Source: an uncultured Aquimarina sp. (lineage in GTDB: Bacteria > Bacteroidota > Bacteroidia > Flavobacteriales > Flavobacteriaceae). Taken from it: 64,000 nt of DNA. Positions 33,862-42,760 of this stretch are shown here, piece after piece. A program made the position numbers and the translations under genes. The notes under the pieces were generated by a model that had not been told where the DNA came from, ran no database searches, and saw only the letters and a list, made by a program, of their open reading frames with translations. The stretch is taken from positions 124,001-188,000 of the forward strand of contig NZ_CANLMP010000006.1 of NCBI RefSeq assembly GCF_947492405.1. Direction: 5' to 3'. How positions within the stretch are numbered: the first letter of the stretch is position 1; every line of letters starts with the position of its first letter.

Positions 33862-33889
33862 CAAAAATAACGTTCACAAACCCTAACAA
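33862..33889 (-). promoter_or_regulatory. promoter of the tssD-effector operon
   Basis: On the minus strand, TTG (33887-33889), 17 bp, then TATTTTTG (33862-33869), a full match to the Bacteroidota TTG / TAnnTTTG promoter form. It lies 37 bp upstream of the TssD ATG and supports the start at 33825. Confidence 0.65.
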
Positions 33890-34080
33890 GACTACTATTT
33901 CGACGTAGCGATATTTTCCCGCGACGAAAAGTTTGATTATTCCTGTAATTATGTCAACTGTAAGAACATTTTTTTCAATCTCAAGGATGTCTAAATTACT
34001 TTTACTTCTATATTCATTGACTAAAATGAACGATAAATAACCAACAAGTTTTATAATAACTTTGTTCTATTGTCATTACT

Positions 34081-34119
34081 GATATGGTTATATTCGTAAT
34101 TGTATAACAATTGTTACAT
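34081..34119 (+). repeat. leader repeat, GATAT-TTATATTCG type, copy 1
   Basis: gatatggttatattcgtaat followed by tgtataacaa, similar to leaders at 40605 and 41187. TATATTCG (34089-34096) is one base from the TAnnTTTG -7 box, so the repeat may carry a promoter for the next gene. Confidence 0.55.
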
Positions 34120-34134
34120 ACTATTTAAAACAGA

Positions 34135-34740
34135 ATGGTAAAATTCAAAGCAACCGACACCAAAACTGATCAGTTAAAATGGATTATATATATGATCCTT
34201 GGGTTCGCTATATTATTTTATATTAACAAGTATTCTAATTGGCATCCTATTTCAAAATTTCTTTTCTCATTTCCATTAATAATTAATCTGATCTTTGACT
34301 TTATATATTTCAGAAAAGAAAAGGCTATTATAACTGAATTGAAATTTGATAAAAATTTGATTACTATAATTTATAAAAACCGAAAACAAAACAAAATCAA
34401 CTATTCTAATCTTAAATATTCCATTAGAAAACGAAAATTTGACAAACACAAAACCGAGATTGAATTAAAAAAAAGAAAAGGACTGATTTTTAAGACAATC
34501 GGTCGTTTGCATATTAGAAATTGGGATGAAATATTTGATATTGAGAAGGAATTAGAAACACAAAAAATACCGAGAGTTGCGTGGAAACCAAAAACATTAT
34601 GGGGCAAATATTGGGGGATTTTCATTGAATTGTTTTTTATTTCTGCTGGAGAAAATTTGCATGGCGATATAATTGATTATCAGGAAAAATCCATCAAAGA
34701 AGTGACAGAAAACCCTATCGAAGAAAAGAACAATACCTAA
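34135..34740 (+). CDS. membrane protein with two N-terminal helices
   Basis: A 201-residue protein with two likely transmembrane helices (about 15-33 and 38-58). A basic, strand-rich cytoplasmic part follows (about 70-150) that could be a PH-like domain. The layout is the same as that of the gene at 40653, which carries a related leader repeat. Function unknown. Confidence 0.55.
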   Translation: MVKFKATDTKTDQLKWIIYMILGFAILFYINKYSNWHPISKFLFSFPLIINLIFDFIYFRKEKAIITELKFDKNLITIIYKNRKQNKINYSNLKYSIRKRKFDKHKTEIELKKRKGLIFKTIGRLHIRNWDEIFDIEKELETQKIPRVAWKPKTLWGKYWGIFIELFFISAGENLHGDIIDYQEKSIKEVTENPIEEKNNT

Positions 34741-34825
34741 CATTATAGATTATACAAATAAGAAGCTGATGAATACCCAACCAAAAAAGAGTATCAAAAC
34801 TTTCGATTTTAAGATTCAGAAAATA

Positions 34826-35227
34826 ATGACAAAGAAAGGTCTTTTTTTACTTGCATTTTTTTTTATAATCTTTTCAATCAATTGCCAATCCACTGATAAT
34901 AATCAAAACATAGTAGCAATGGATTACAAATACGGCACGAACATAAAACTAGATATTAATAAAGAAATACAATTGGAAGATGGTTTGTCAATAATCTTAA
35001 AATATTTTAGCCATAAACGTCCTTATGTAAATGGACCAACCAAAGCAACAGCATATTTAACACTCTCTAAAAACGAACTAACTGAAGAAAAATCACTTTC
35101 TATTCATGGAATTGAAGGTAAACCAGACCGACATTATGATTCGCTACTTTGGGATGGGTATGAATTTCAGTTAAAAGCCTTTAACTATAATGAATCAATA
35201 GAAATCATTATTACTAAAAGAGAATAA
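34826..35227 (+). CDS. lipoprotein-like small exported protein
   Basis: The ATG at 34826 (MTKKGLFLLAFFFIIFSINC) gives 133 residues with a lipobox-like FSINC (Cys at residue 20). The in-frame ATG at 34769 would put 19 polar residues before the signal, so it is less likely. The mature part looks beta-rich; no family recognised. Confidence 0.5.
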   Translation: MTKKGLFLLAFFFIIFSINCQSTDNNQNIVAMDYKYGTNIKLDINKEIQLEDGLSIILKYFSHKRPYVNGPTKATAYLTLSKNELTEEKSLSIHGIEGKPDRHYDSLLWDGYEFQLKAFNYNESIEIIITKRE

Positions 35228-35255
35228 AAACTTGTCGTTTCGCACTAATCTTATT

Positions 35256-36350
35256 ATGAAAAACATAGTAAACTTAATAATTTTATCAATATCCATAAGT
35301 ACTCTCTGCTATGGACAAAACACTTATGAATATTATCCCCCAAAAGAACTTGGGGATGGTTGGGAAATAAATGACCTGAAATCACAGCACATCGATACTG
35401 TATTGATTTACAAGTTATTCAACCAAATGAAAAATAGAGAAAATAAAGTGCATAGTATTTTATTGGTAAAAAACAACCAACTCATTATTGAAGAGTACTT
35501 TAAAGAATACTCTGTTGATAAACCACATGACCTGCGCTCTACAACTAAAAGTATAAGAGCAATTTTAATGGGAATAGCTATTGATAAAGGATTCATTGAG
35601 GATGTTAATGATCCAATATCAAAATACCTTAAAAACCCAATACCAAACAAAAATCTTGACACAAGAAAAGAACTGATTACGATTAAACATCTTTTAACTA
35701 TGTCCAGTGGACTTGATTGTAATGATTGGAATAAAAAATCAAAAGGACAAGAAGATAAAGTTTATAGAAAAAAAGATTGGCTTCAATATACACTTGATCT
35801 ACCAATGATCAATGATCCTGGAACAGTATCTAACTACTGTTCGATGGGTGCAATTTTGATCGCAGAAATAATAAGTCAGGCTTCGGGAATGACCATTGAT
35901 AAATTTGCTGAGAATTATTTATTTAGTCGATTAGAAATTACAAATGTTAACTGGGGACATACTTCCAACAAAAACATTATTCCTTCTGGAAAAAGATTGT
36001 ATATGACCTCACGCGATATGGCTAAAATCGGACAATTGATTCTTAACCAAGGAACCTGGGAAGGAGAACAAATTGTGTCCGAGAAATGGGTGAATGAAGC
36101 TACCACGCCGAAAACAAAAATTACTGGAATTGACTATGGCTATTTTTGGTGGAATATTCCGTTTAACGTTAACCAAAAAACTATTGTTTCCAAAACAGCA
36201 ACTGGAAATGGCGGGCAATATATTATGGTAATTCCTGAGATTGATATGGTTGTTGTATTTACAGGAGGCGCTTACAATTCACAAGAAGACAAATTACCTT
36301 TTGCGATAATGAACGACATCTTCCTACCGACGTTTTACAATGAAAAATAG
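35256..36350 (+). CDS. class C beta-lactamase-like serine hydrolase, exported
   Basis: The ATG at 35256 gives 364 residues with a signal peptide ending LCYGQ; the upstream start at 35232 adds eight non-signal residues. Visible serine-beta-lactamase/D-alanyl-peptidase blocks are STTKS (SxxK), SNYCSMG (YxN-like, here YCS) and TATGNGGQY in the KTG/HxG position. These enzymes hydrolyse esters or amides in the periplasm; true beta-lactamase activity is not implied. The change of the YxN asparagine to serine is worth noting. Confidence 0.8.
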   Translation: MKNIVNLIILSISISTLCYGQNTYEYYPPKELGDGWEINDLKSQHIDTVLIYKLFNQMKNRENKVHSILLVKNNQLIIEEYFKEYSVDKPHDLRSTTKSIRAILMGIAIDKGFIEDVNDPISKYLKNPIPNKNLDTRKELITIKHLLTMSSGLDCNDWNKKSKGQEDKVYRKKDWLQYTLDLPMINDPGTVSNYCSMGAILIAEIISQASGMTIDKFAENYLFSRLEITNVNWGHTSNKNIIPSGKRLYMTSRDMAKIGQLILNQGTWEGEQIVSEKWVNEATTPKTKITGIDYGYFWWNIPFNVNQKTIVSKTATGNGGQYIMVIPEIDMVVVFTGGAYNSQEDKLPFAIMNDIFLPTFYNEK

Positions 36351-36362
36351 TAATTTAAAAAA

Positions 36363-36968
36363 ATGAATACTACAGTAGAAAAATATATTATAGGTCTTAA
36401 GCAAGCATATTTTGACAACAATTCGAAAGAATCGTGGGAACATTTCGAAAAAATTAAAGATGGTGCGAGTAAAGAGGATATAAAAAAACTTAAACAAGTA
36501 TATAAAGATATTCCTGATGAATTAGTAAGCATGATGGAATATGTGGATGGAACATATTGGAGAGAGTATGCCGGAGAGAAAGTCATTTTTTATTTTCTAG
36601 GTTCTGACGTTTATGAATATCCATATTATCTATTATCTTCCAAACAGATGATTGAAAATCAGAATCTAGCCATTAAATACTATTCGGATTATATTGAAAG
36701 AAAATATGAAGAGGTGCCGATAGATGATAAAATCACCAATGAAGTAGATAAAATCAAATGGCTTCATTTTTCTGATTGTATGAATAATGGCGGTACTTCG
36801 CAATTATTTATAGATTTTAGCCCATCAACTAATGGAAAGAAAGGGCAAGTTATAAGATTCTTGCACGACCCTGATGAATTTAAAGTAATCGCTGATAGTT
36901 TTGAGACCTATTTAAAGAAGTTAATTGATAACGAATATAATTTCATCGAAGAAGATATATTAGATTGA
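36363..36968 (+). CDS. SMI1/KNR4 family protein
   Basis: A 201-residue soluble protein of the SMI1/KNR4 (SUKH) superfamily. It shows a helical N-terminus, then IPDELVSMMEYVDGT, a strand block VIFYFLGSDVYEYPYYLL, a later WLHFSDCMNNGGTSQLFIDF and a C-terminal SFETYLKKLI helix, as in the family. SUKH proteins often act as immunity proteins to nuclease or deaminase toxins in polymorphic toxin systems. No toxin gene is adjacent, so it may be an orphan immunity gene. Confidence 0.75.
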   Translation: MNTTVEKYIIGLKQAYFDNNSKESWEHFEKIKDGASKEDIKKLKQVYKDIPDELVSMMEYVDGTYWREYAGEKVIFYFLGSDVYEYPYYLLSSKQMIENQNLAIKYYSDYIERKYEEVPIDDKITNEVDKIKWLHFSDCMNNGGTSQLFIDFSPSTNGKKGQVIRFLHDPDEFKVIADSFETYLKKLIDNEYNFIEEDILD

Positions 36969-37076
36969 ACCAGAGAAAAAATAGAAACTTGAGACTTGTA
37001 TACTATGAAAACATATCTACAGGAGCTCAATAATCAAAATGAGTTTTCTAATATTTAAAAGGATAAATATTACATT

Positions 37077-38237
37077 ATGGATTTAATTTTAGATTTCTTT
37101 TTTGTGGGAGGCATCTTTATCATTTCTATGATTATATTCCAACTACTAAAAGTAAAAAGCAAAGAATTACCCCAAAAAATATTGATTGTAATTTTTTTTC
37201 TTCTCTTTTTTGTTGCTTTCTATTTTTATGCATTGTTACATAATATTGTTTGGCTGATAAGGCTTCTGTTTTTTCCTAATGACATTACTACCATAACTTT
37301 AGGCCCTTTATTATTTCTTTATGTAAAATCCTTATTTCTAAAGGAAGATGGATTAGTAAAGAATATACTAGTCCATTTTATACCTGCTTTCTTATTTGCC
37401 ATTAGTATTACAATTCCAACAATACTATTCAATATCTTCAAGATAGATGAACTTGCATACACGCATACTGATTGGATTCGCACTATTATAAGAATTGATA
37501 GTCTATATTTTCTGTTATATCTATTTCTTTCGTTAAGATTATTATCAAAATACAGAAAGCTAACAAAACATAAATATTCTAACCTAACACATCATGATTT
37601 TAATTGGATTAGGATTATGCTTATCTCGGCAATAGGCATTATTAGTATGGATTTAGGAATCAAGATATATGAATCATTTTATGGTGATTTTAGATGGAAT
37701 GCTGACTATCTATCTGTATTGGCTATGATTATTTTAGTTATTTATTTAGGATATTACGGTGTACACCAATCTAAAGTACTATTACCCTCCTTTTTATTAA
37801 ATAATGAAATAACAGCTGAAATTAGTAAGGCAAAAAACAAAATAATTTCACCAACAAAAAAAGAAGAATTCAAAACCTTAAAGAACAAACTCGAGTTTCT
37901 TTTAGATACTGATCAAACTCATTTAGATCAGGATTTAACATTAGGAAAATTAGCGCAAAAAATTTCTACGACAGATAAAATACTTTCTACGATGTTAAAT
38001 CAATATATGAATACTACATTCTATGATTTAATAAACAAATATCGAGTGCAAGCCGTAAAGGAAAAAATACATCTGGATACATATAAAAATTACAACCTCT
38101 TTGGAATTGCCTGCGAATGTGGTTTTAAATCAAGAACTAGTTTTAATAGAATTTTTAAAAAAGAAACTGGACTTTCTCCTTCTGAGTATAAAAAAGGATC
38201 CCAGAAAGGTAGCACTATCTTTTTTAACATATTATAA
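37077..38237 (+). CDS. membrane-bound AraC-family transcriptional regulator
   Basis: A 386-residue protein. The first 235 residues hold about six to seven transmembrane helices. Residues 270-380 form an AraC-type double helix-turn-helix with the conserved IACECGFKSRTSFNRIFKKETGLSPSEYKK. This membrane-anchored AraC layout is common in Bacteroidota. The effector signal is unknown. A possible target is the outer-membrane-type gene just downstream (76-bp gap). Confidence 0.85.
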   Translation: MDLILDFFFVGGIFIISMIIFQLLKVKSKELPQKILIVIFFLLFFVAFYFYALLHNIVWLIRLLFFPNDITTITLGPLLFLYVKSLFLKEDGLVKNILVHFIPAFLFAISITIPTILFNIFKIDELAYTHTDWIRTIIRIDSLYFLLYLFLSLRLLSKYRKLTKHKYSNLTHHDFNWIRIMLISAIGIISMDLGIKIYESFYGDFRWNADYLSVLAMIILVIYLGYYGVHQSKVLLPSFLLNNEITAEISKAKNKIISPTKKEEFKTLKNKLEFLLDTDQTHLDQDLTLGKLAQKISTTDKILSTMLNQYMNTTFYDLINKYRVQAVKEKIHLDTYKNYNLFGIACECGFKSRTSFNRIFKKETGLSPSEYKKGSQKGSTIFFNIL

Positions 38238-38313
38238 CATACCATTGCTTCTATTGGTCAATCTAAATCCTTATAAATTCATTGATTTGTGGTCAACTTT
38301 ATAAAAAACAACA

Positions 38314-38904
38314 ATGATGAAAAAAATCGTATTGACCTTATTTTTTTGTGCACTTACACTAGGCGTAAAATCACAAAATGCAACTAATAAACAACAAGAA
38401 CCAAGTGTAGAAAAATCAATTTTCGGTATTCAAACAGGATTTGCGGGATTATGGATTTACAATGAATTTAAACTATCTAATCAAATAGCTTTCCGAACTG
38501 AATTGGGCTTGGACGCTTATGAGAATGATGATTTTTATCCTGATGCAGGTTTCTTATTAGTAACAACTACTTCAATAGAACCACGCTGGTATTATAACCT
38601 AAATAAGCGTAGCAATAAATCGAAGCGAATAGATAATAATAGCGGTAATTTCTTTGCTCTTAAAACTACCTTACGTCTAGACGATCTACTTATCAAATTT
38701 GGAGATGATGAAAACGCAAGAATAGTATCTAACTTATCTATAATTCCCACTTGGGGAATTCGACGAAATATAGGAAAGCATTTTAACTATGAAACCGGAA
38801 TTGGAGTTGGTTACATTCATTACTTTTCTAAAAATTCCGGGTTCACAAAAGATAAAGGAGAAGTTGCCATAAATCTACACTTACGTATCGGATATCAATT
38901 CTAA
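38314..38904 (+). CDS. outer-membrane beta-barrel-like protein
   Basis: A 196-residue protein with a signal peptide (about 1-20, GVKSQ). Amphipathic strands alternate up to a C-terminal LHLRIGYQF ending in phenylalanine, typical of small outer-membrane barrels. It lies right after the membrane AraC regulator and could be its target. Function unknown. Confidence 0.65.
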   Translation: MMKKIVLTLFFCALTLGVKSQNATNKQQEPSVEKSIFGIQTGFAGLWIYNEFKLSNQIAFRTELGLDAYENDDFYPDAGFLLVTTTSIEPRWYYNLNKRSNKSKRIDNNSGNFFALKTTLRLDDLLIKFGDDENARIVSNLSIIPTWGIRRNIGKHFNYETGIGVGYIHYFSKNSGFTKDKGEVAINLHLRIGYQF

Positions 38905-38994
38905 CCATATCGTATCATGAAACATTTTGCTATATTGCATAGATACTCGTCAGAACGCAAATAGAACATATTAGAAATGTTGTAACTAATTGAT

Positions 38995-39366
38995 ATGAGT
39001 ATATTAGTATATCCATATAGAAGAAATAAGAGAACAAATGAAATAGAAGGTTTGAGCGCATCTTGTATATCACCGTATAATGATATGTTTGGACCTGAAA
39101 ACTGGAGAGTTCGTGTATGGGGAACTAAATTATTAGAAAAATTGAACTGTTTCTTGATTTATTCCTTACTAGATTCAAATTTATATGTAGAAAAAACTGA
39201 ATTAATAGCACTAAAGGAAGAATTAAATATACTGCTACAGCATTCGCAAACAATTTCTAATGAATTAAAAGTTAATGAAGATACTTTTAAATTTCGAGTA
39301 TATAATGCTTTAGAAGCAATCAGAATTGCATTATTATATGATAATTCTGGAGTAGCAATTGAATAA
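38995..39366 (+). CDS. small hypothetical protein
   Basis: A 123-residue soluble protein, helical in its second half, with a conserved-looking N-terminal block (SCISPYNDMFGPENWRVRVW). Its size and isolation resemble orphan immunity-type genes, but no family is recognised. It lies 18 bp before the next gene. Confidence 0.5.
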   Translation: MSILVYPYRRNKRTNEIEGLSASCISPYNDMFGPENWRVRVWGTKLLEKLNCFLIYSLLDSNLYVEKTELIALKEELNILLQHSQTISNELKVNEDTFKFRVYNALEAIRIALLYDNSGVAIE

Positions 39367-39384
39367 TAACCTAGAGATTTTTTT

Positions 39385-39837
39385 ATGAGACTATCTATTA
39401 TCCAAGTAATATCGTTGTTTTTATTGTTAACATCTTATGCTAAGGCTCAAACTAAACAAGATTCTTTAGACATTAGACAAGTTGCTTTGGATTATATAGA
39501 ATCTCAGCACAATGTGAAACCTGAACAATTTGAGCGTGCTGCCCACCCTAGAATGGTTAAAAGAACTTTCTGGACAAACAAAAATACTGGAAAAGAATAT
39601 CTGAGAGAAACATTTACCGACGCTATGATCCTGCTTTCCGAAACCTATAACCTAAACGGAGACAAGTTTCCGAAGAATCCTAAAAAAGAAGTTATCATAC
39701 TGGATATTTATGATAAAACAGCTTCGGTAAAACTCATAGCAGATGATTGGATTGATTATATGCATATTGTAAAACTAAATGGAAAATGGCAACTAGTGAA
39801 TGTATTGTGGCAGTTTAATGATTCTGATAAACATTAA
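39385..39837 (+). CDS. NTF2-like / putative lumazine-binding exported protein
   Basis: A 150-residue protein with a signal peptide (about 1-21, YAKAQ). The cone-shaped NTF2-like pattern of the putative lumazine-binding family follows: helix VALDYIESQ, then strands ending TASVKLIADDWIDYMHIVKLNGKWQLVNVLW (in parts). Function in the family is unclear; it is probably a small-molecule-binding periplasmic protein. Confidence 0.75.
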   Translation: MRLSIIQVISLFLLLTSYAKAQTKQDSLDIRQVALDYIESQHNVKPEQFERAAHPRMVKRTFWTNKNTGKEYLRETFTDAMILLSETYNLNGDKFPKNPKKEVIILDIYDKTASVKLIADDWIDYMHIVKLNGKWQLVNVLWQFNDSDKH

Positions 39838-39906
39838 AACAACACAACAAAAATATACTGTGATACTGCCAAAATATATTATTACAGAATTTCCATTAAA
39901 AAAACT

Positions 39907-40425
39907 ATGGCTGTGATAAAATTAAGGCAAGCTTCAATAAAGGATCTTAAATTGGTGAAATACTGGGATACTAAACAGCATGTCATTGACTGTGATCCTG
40001 ATGATGAATGGAATTGGGAAGTAGAGCTAAAAAGAGATCCCAAATGGAGAGAACAGTTGATTGCAGAGTTAAACAAAGAACCTATAGGTTTTATTCAGAT
40101 AATTGACCCATACATGGAAGAAACACATTATTGGAAAGATGTGGAACCTAATAAAAGAGCAATTGACATATGGATAGGAGAAGAATATAATCTAAACAAA
40201 GGATACGGAACTACTATGATGAGACTAGCCATTCAAAGATGTTTTCAGAATCAGGTTGTTGATAGCATTCTAATTGATCCTTTAAAATCTAATGTTAAAG
40301 CACACAAGTTTTATGAAAGACTTGGATTTGAGTTTATCGAAGAAAGAAAATTTGACAATACCGTTTGTTATGTGTATGAATTGAAAAGAAAAAAGTCGAC
40401 ATATCATAATGTACGTTATAAATAA
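39907..40425 (+). CDS. GNAT acetyltransferase, AAC(6')-like
   Basis: A 172-residue cytoplasmic GNAT enzyme. The substrate-side pattern PIGFIQIIDPY...YWKDVEPNKRAIDIWIG is followed by the acetyl-CoA loop NKGYGTTMM (Q/RxxGxG/A type). DPLKSNVKAHKFYERLGFEFI comes next. The order and wording resemble aminoglycoside 6'-N-acetyltransferases of the AAC(6') group. Aminoglycoside activity is plausible but not shown; many GNATs with this look act on other amines. Confidence 0.8.
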   Translation: MAVIKLRQASIKDLKLVKYWDTKQHVIDCDPDDEWNWEVELKRDPKWREQLIAELNKEPIGFIQIIDPYMEETHYWKDVEPNKRAIDIWIGEEYNLNKGYGTTMMRLAIQRCFQNQVVDSILIDPLKSNVKAHKFYERLGFEFIEERKFDNTVCYVYELKRKKSTYHNVRYK

Positions 40426-40564
40426 GACGTTTAGCACATTACAGATATCAGACTGACAATAAGTCTCTTAAAAATATAGTGTCTGGAAAGATTTCTGAGA
40501 AAATAAGAGTTTCGATCTTTTGATCTACACGAACACTGTTATGTAAAGTTTACAGCGATTAATA

Positions 40565-40652
40565 CTCCTAAATTTTACTATGAGTTATTCTGAACACTTT
40601 GGAGATATGTTTATATTCGTGATTGCATATCATTATAAGTAAGTTTAGAAAA
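40565..40652 (+). repeat. leader repeat, GATAT-TTATATTCG type, copy 2
   Basis: 88 bp ending at the start codon of the next gene. It is paired with 41150-41239 over its whole length (shared ctaaattttaNa, ctgaacactttNNagatat, gttatattcgt, atatcatt). Contains TATATTCG at 40612-40619, one base from the -7 consensus. Confidence 0.7.
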
Positions 40653-41114
40653 ATGCTAGAAAGTCTATTCACCGAAAACAAAAAGGCTCCTAAAGAAACG
40701 ACTATCTACTATTCTAAATCTAATAGCAGGTTCTACATGCTATTTTCTATCCTATTTTTGGGTTTTGGAATCTATGCATTTTTTTCTTTAAGCTATCTCA
40801 TAGGAATTGGATTTATTACGCTATCCGTTTATGGAATAAGAAATAATCGCAAACTTATAAAAGATAAAAGTGTTCAACTTACTCTCTCTGAAGAAGGCAT
40901 TAGCTATAAAGGTGCTCGTACTAAAAAATGGTCTGAAATAATAAACGAGAATATCATTTTTGAACCTTCATCTACTGGAGTAAAATCACAATATTACCTA
41001 AGCTACGATCACAGAAACAGGAATGAGAAAATACTTATAAACGAACTTGATATAAGTACACAAAGACTGAATTACCTACTAAAGATATACAGAAAACGAA
41101 GTGAAAAAAGTTAA
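40653..41114 (+). CDS. membrane protein with two helices and PH-like domain
   Basis: Starting at the ATG at 40653 (MLESLFTENKK) gives 153 residues. Two adjacent transmembrane helices (about 28-65) are followed by a strand-rich domain (VQLTLSEEGISYKGARTKKW onward), like a bacterial PH domain. The upstream TTG frame start at 40623 lies inside the leader repeat and is rejected. The layout is shared with the gene at 34135. Function unknown. Confidence 0.6.
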   Translation: MLESLFTENKKAPKETTIYYSKSNSRFYMLFSILFLGFGIYAFFSLSYLIGIGFITLSVYGIRNNRKLIKDKSVQLTLSEEGISYKGARTKKWSEIINENIIFEPSSTGVKSQYYLSYDHRNRNEKILINELDISTQRLNYLLKIYRKRSEKS

Positions 41115-41149
41115 AGTCTTCTATTAACTTATAATTACAACCATAGGAA

Positions 41150-41239
41150 CTTCTAAATTTTAAAGTCACTTATCCTGAACACTTTATAGATATCGTTATA
41201 TTCGTAGTGATATATCATTGTAAAGCATTAGAAAAAATT
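41150..41239 (+). repeat. leader repeat, GATAT-TTATATTCG type, copy 3
   Basis: Second of the pair with 40565-40652, again ending at a start codon. TATATTCG at 41197-41204. Confidence 0.7.
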
Positions 41240-41836
41240 ATGGGATTCTTTAAAAATCTTTTCGGAAAAAAGAAAGAAGTAAACGAAATTTCTAAAAAGA
41301 AGATAGAGAAAACGGTTCAAGAAACAGAAAATGAACCTTACGGAATTGATAAAGAAAATGCTCACCAAAGAGCTATCGAATTAATACCCGAAGAATTCTT
41401 TTGGTCATGTATAGATGAATTAGCTCCATTTGGTTCGGACGAAGGAGATATGGCCTTATATGAATTTAGGAATTGGAAAAAAGACAATCCGTATAAAGAA
41501 ACTTATGATTGCATAAAGTGGACTATCGAAGGGGTTTCTGAAAAAAAGCTATCAGAATACAACAAAAATATAATTGACAGAACACTAGTTAAAAAACAAT
41601 TAGAAGATGATAATTTTGATGACCATCAATATATTTACACCGTCGACATTTCGGTTATCGCAACTGGATTTGGTCAATTAGTAGATGAAGGAAAAATTGA
41701 CAAAAAGAATAAACCACTAATTCAATTAGCAATTGATCGACAAAAAATTTGGGCAGAACTAGCCACTAATTGGAAGCATAAAACAGAATATATTAAAAAT
41801 TTGGATGTATTAGATAGGGTATTGAAAGTTGCATAA
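41240..41836 (+). CDS. YfeS-like uncharacterised protein
   Basis: The ATG at 41240 (MGFFKNLFGKKKEV) gives 198 residues; the upstream GTG at 41207 lies in the leader repeat. A charged N-terminal leader precedes a conserved-looking domain: HQRAIELIPEEFFWSCIDE, APFGSDEGDMALYEF, then DDHQYIYTVDISVIATGFGQ. This reads like the YfeS-type family of unknown function; the family link is from memory and moderate. Cytoplasmic, no catalytic motif known. Confidence 0.55.
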   Translation: MGFFKNLFGKKKEVNEISKKKIEKTVQETENEPYGIDKENAHQRAIELIPEEFFWSCIDELAPFGSDEGDMALYEFRNWKKDNPYKETYDCIKWTIEGVSEKKLSEYNKNIIDRTLVKKQLEDDNFDDHQYIYTVDISVIATGFGQLVDEGKIDKKNKPLIQLAIDRQKIWAELATNWKHKTEYIKNLDVLDRVLKVA

Positions 41837-41980
41837 AAATCTATGTGTATAACATGAAAGTAATCTTATCTAACTTCATGTGTTATTTAACTTAGTTCTT
41901 ATACAATTCGTATAATTTACATTCCAAAATCTACCTAAAAGTAAGACCAACAGCCTTAACTTTTTATTATATTAGACGCT

Positions 41981-42760
41981 ATGAACACAATTGATATTAG
42001 AGTTGTAGATGTAGTGCAATATATACAACCTTTGCGTGAAGGTGGTTCTTTACCTGCTATTGTTAAGGCAGATGATGAGTTTTTGTATGTTCTAAAATTT
42101 AGAGGAGCTGGTCAAGGCAAAAAAGTATTGATCTCAGAATTTATTGGTGGCGAACTAGCGAGGTCTATAGGATTAAATGTTCCTGAATTGGTTCTTATGA
42201 ATCTGGATGATTCTTTTAGTAAAACAGAACCTGATGAAGAAATCCAAGACTTGCTTAAATTTAGCGTGGGTCTTAATTTAGGATTACATTTTTTATCCGG
42301 GGCAATTATGTATGATCCATTGGTTTCTATTGCAGATTCTATTACTGCCTCTAAAGTTGTGTTACTAGATAGTATTATTAGTAATATCGACCGAACTGCA
42401 AAAAACACAAACCTACTTAACTGGAAAAATGAGTTATGGCTTATCGATCATGGAGCCAGTTTTTACTTTCACCATAATTGGGAACAATGGGAAAATCATC
42501 TAAGTAGAACGTTTCCTGCGATTAAAGATCACGTATTATTAGAACGTGCTAATCATCTTACAAAAGCCGCTATAGAGATCAAAAAAAGTATGACCCCTCA
42601 AAAAATCAACGAAATTGTATCAAAAGTACCTCAGGATTGGTTGACTCATGAATCAGAATCACTCACACCTGATGAAATGAGAATTGCATATATAGAGTTT
42701 ATAAACTCTAGACTTTCTAAAATTGATACACTAGTAAAAGAAGCTGAAGATGCCAAATAG
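41981..42760 (+). CDS. HipA-like kinase
   Basis: A 259-residue soluble protein with a compact HipA/PI3K-like kinase core. It shows a glycine-rich REGGSLPA start, lysine in VLKFRG (K39), the catalytic segment DSIISNIDRTAKNTN (D137, N142) and the metal-binding LWLIDHGA (D156). It lacks the long N-terminal domain of classical HipA. The next gene, DUF3037, overlaps it by 11 bp. HipA kinases phosphorylate proteins such as glutamyl-tRNA synthetase and can arrest growth; the target here is unknown. Confidence 0.8.
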   Translation: MNTIDIRVVDVVQYIQPLREGGSLPAIVKADDEFLYVLKFRGAGQGKKVLISEFIGGELARSIGLNVPELVLMNLDDSFSKTEPDEEIQDLLKFSVGLNLGLHFLSGAIMYDPLVSIADSITASKVVLLDSIISNIDRTAKNTNLLNWKNELWLIDHGASFYFHHNWEQWENHLSRTFPAIKDHVLLERANHLTKAAIEIKKSMTPQKINEIVSKVPQDWLTHESESLTPDEMRIAYIEFINSRLSKIDTLVKEAEDAK

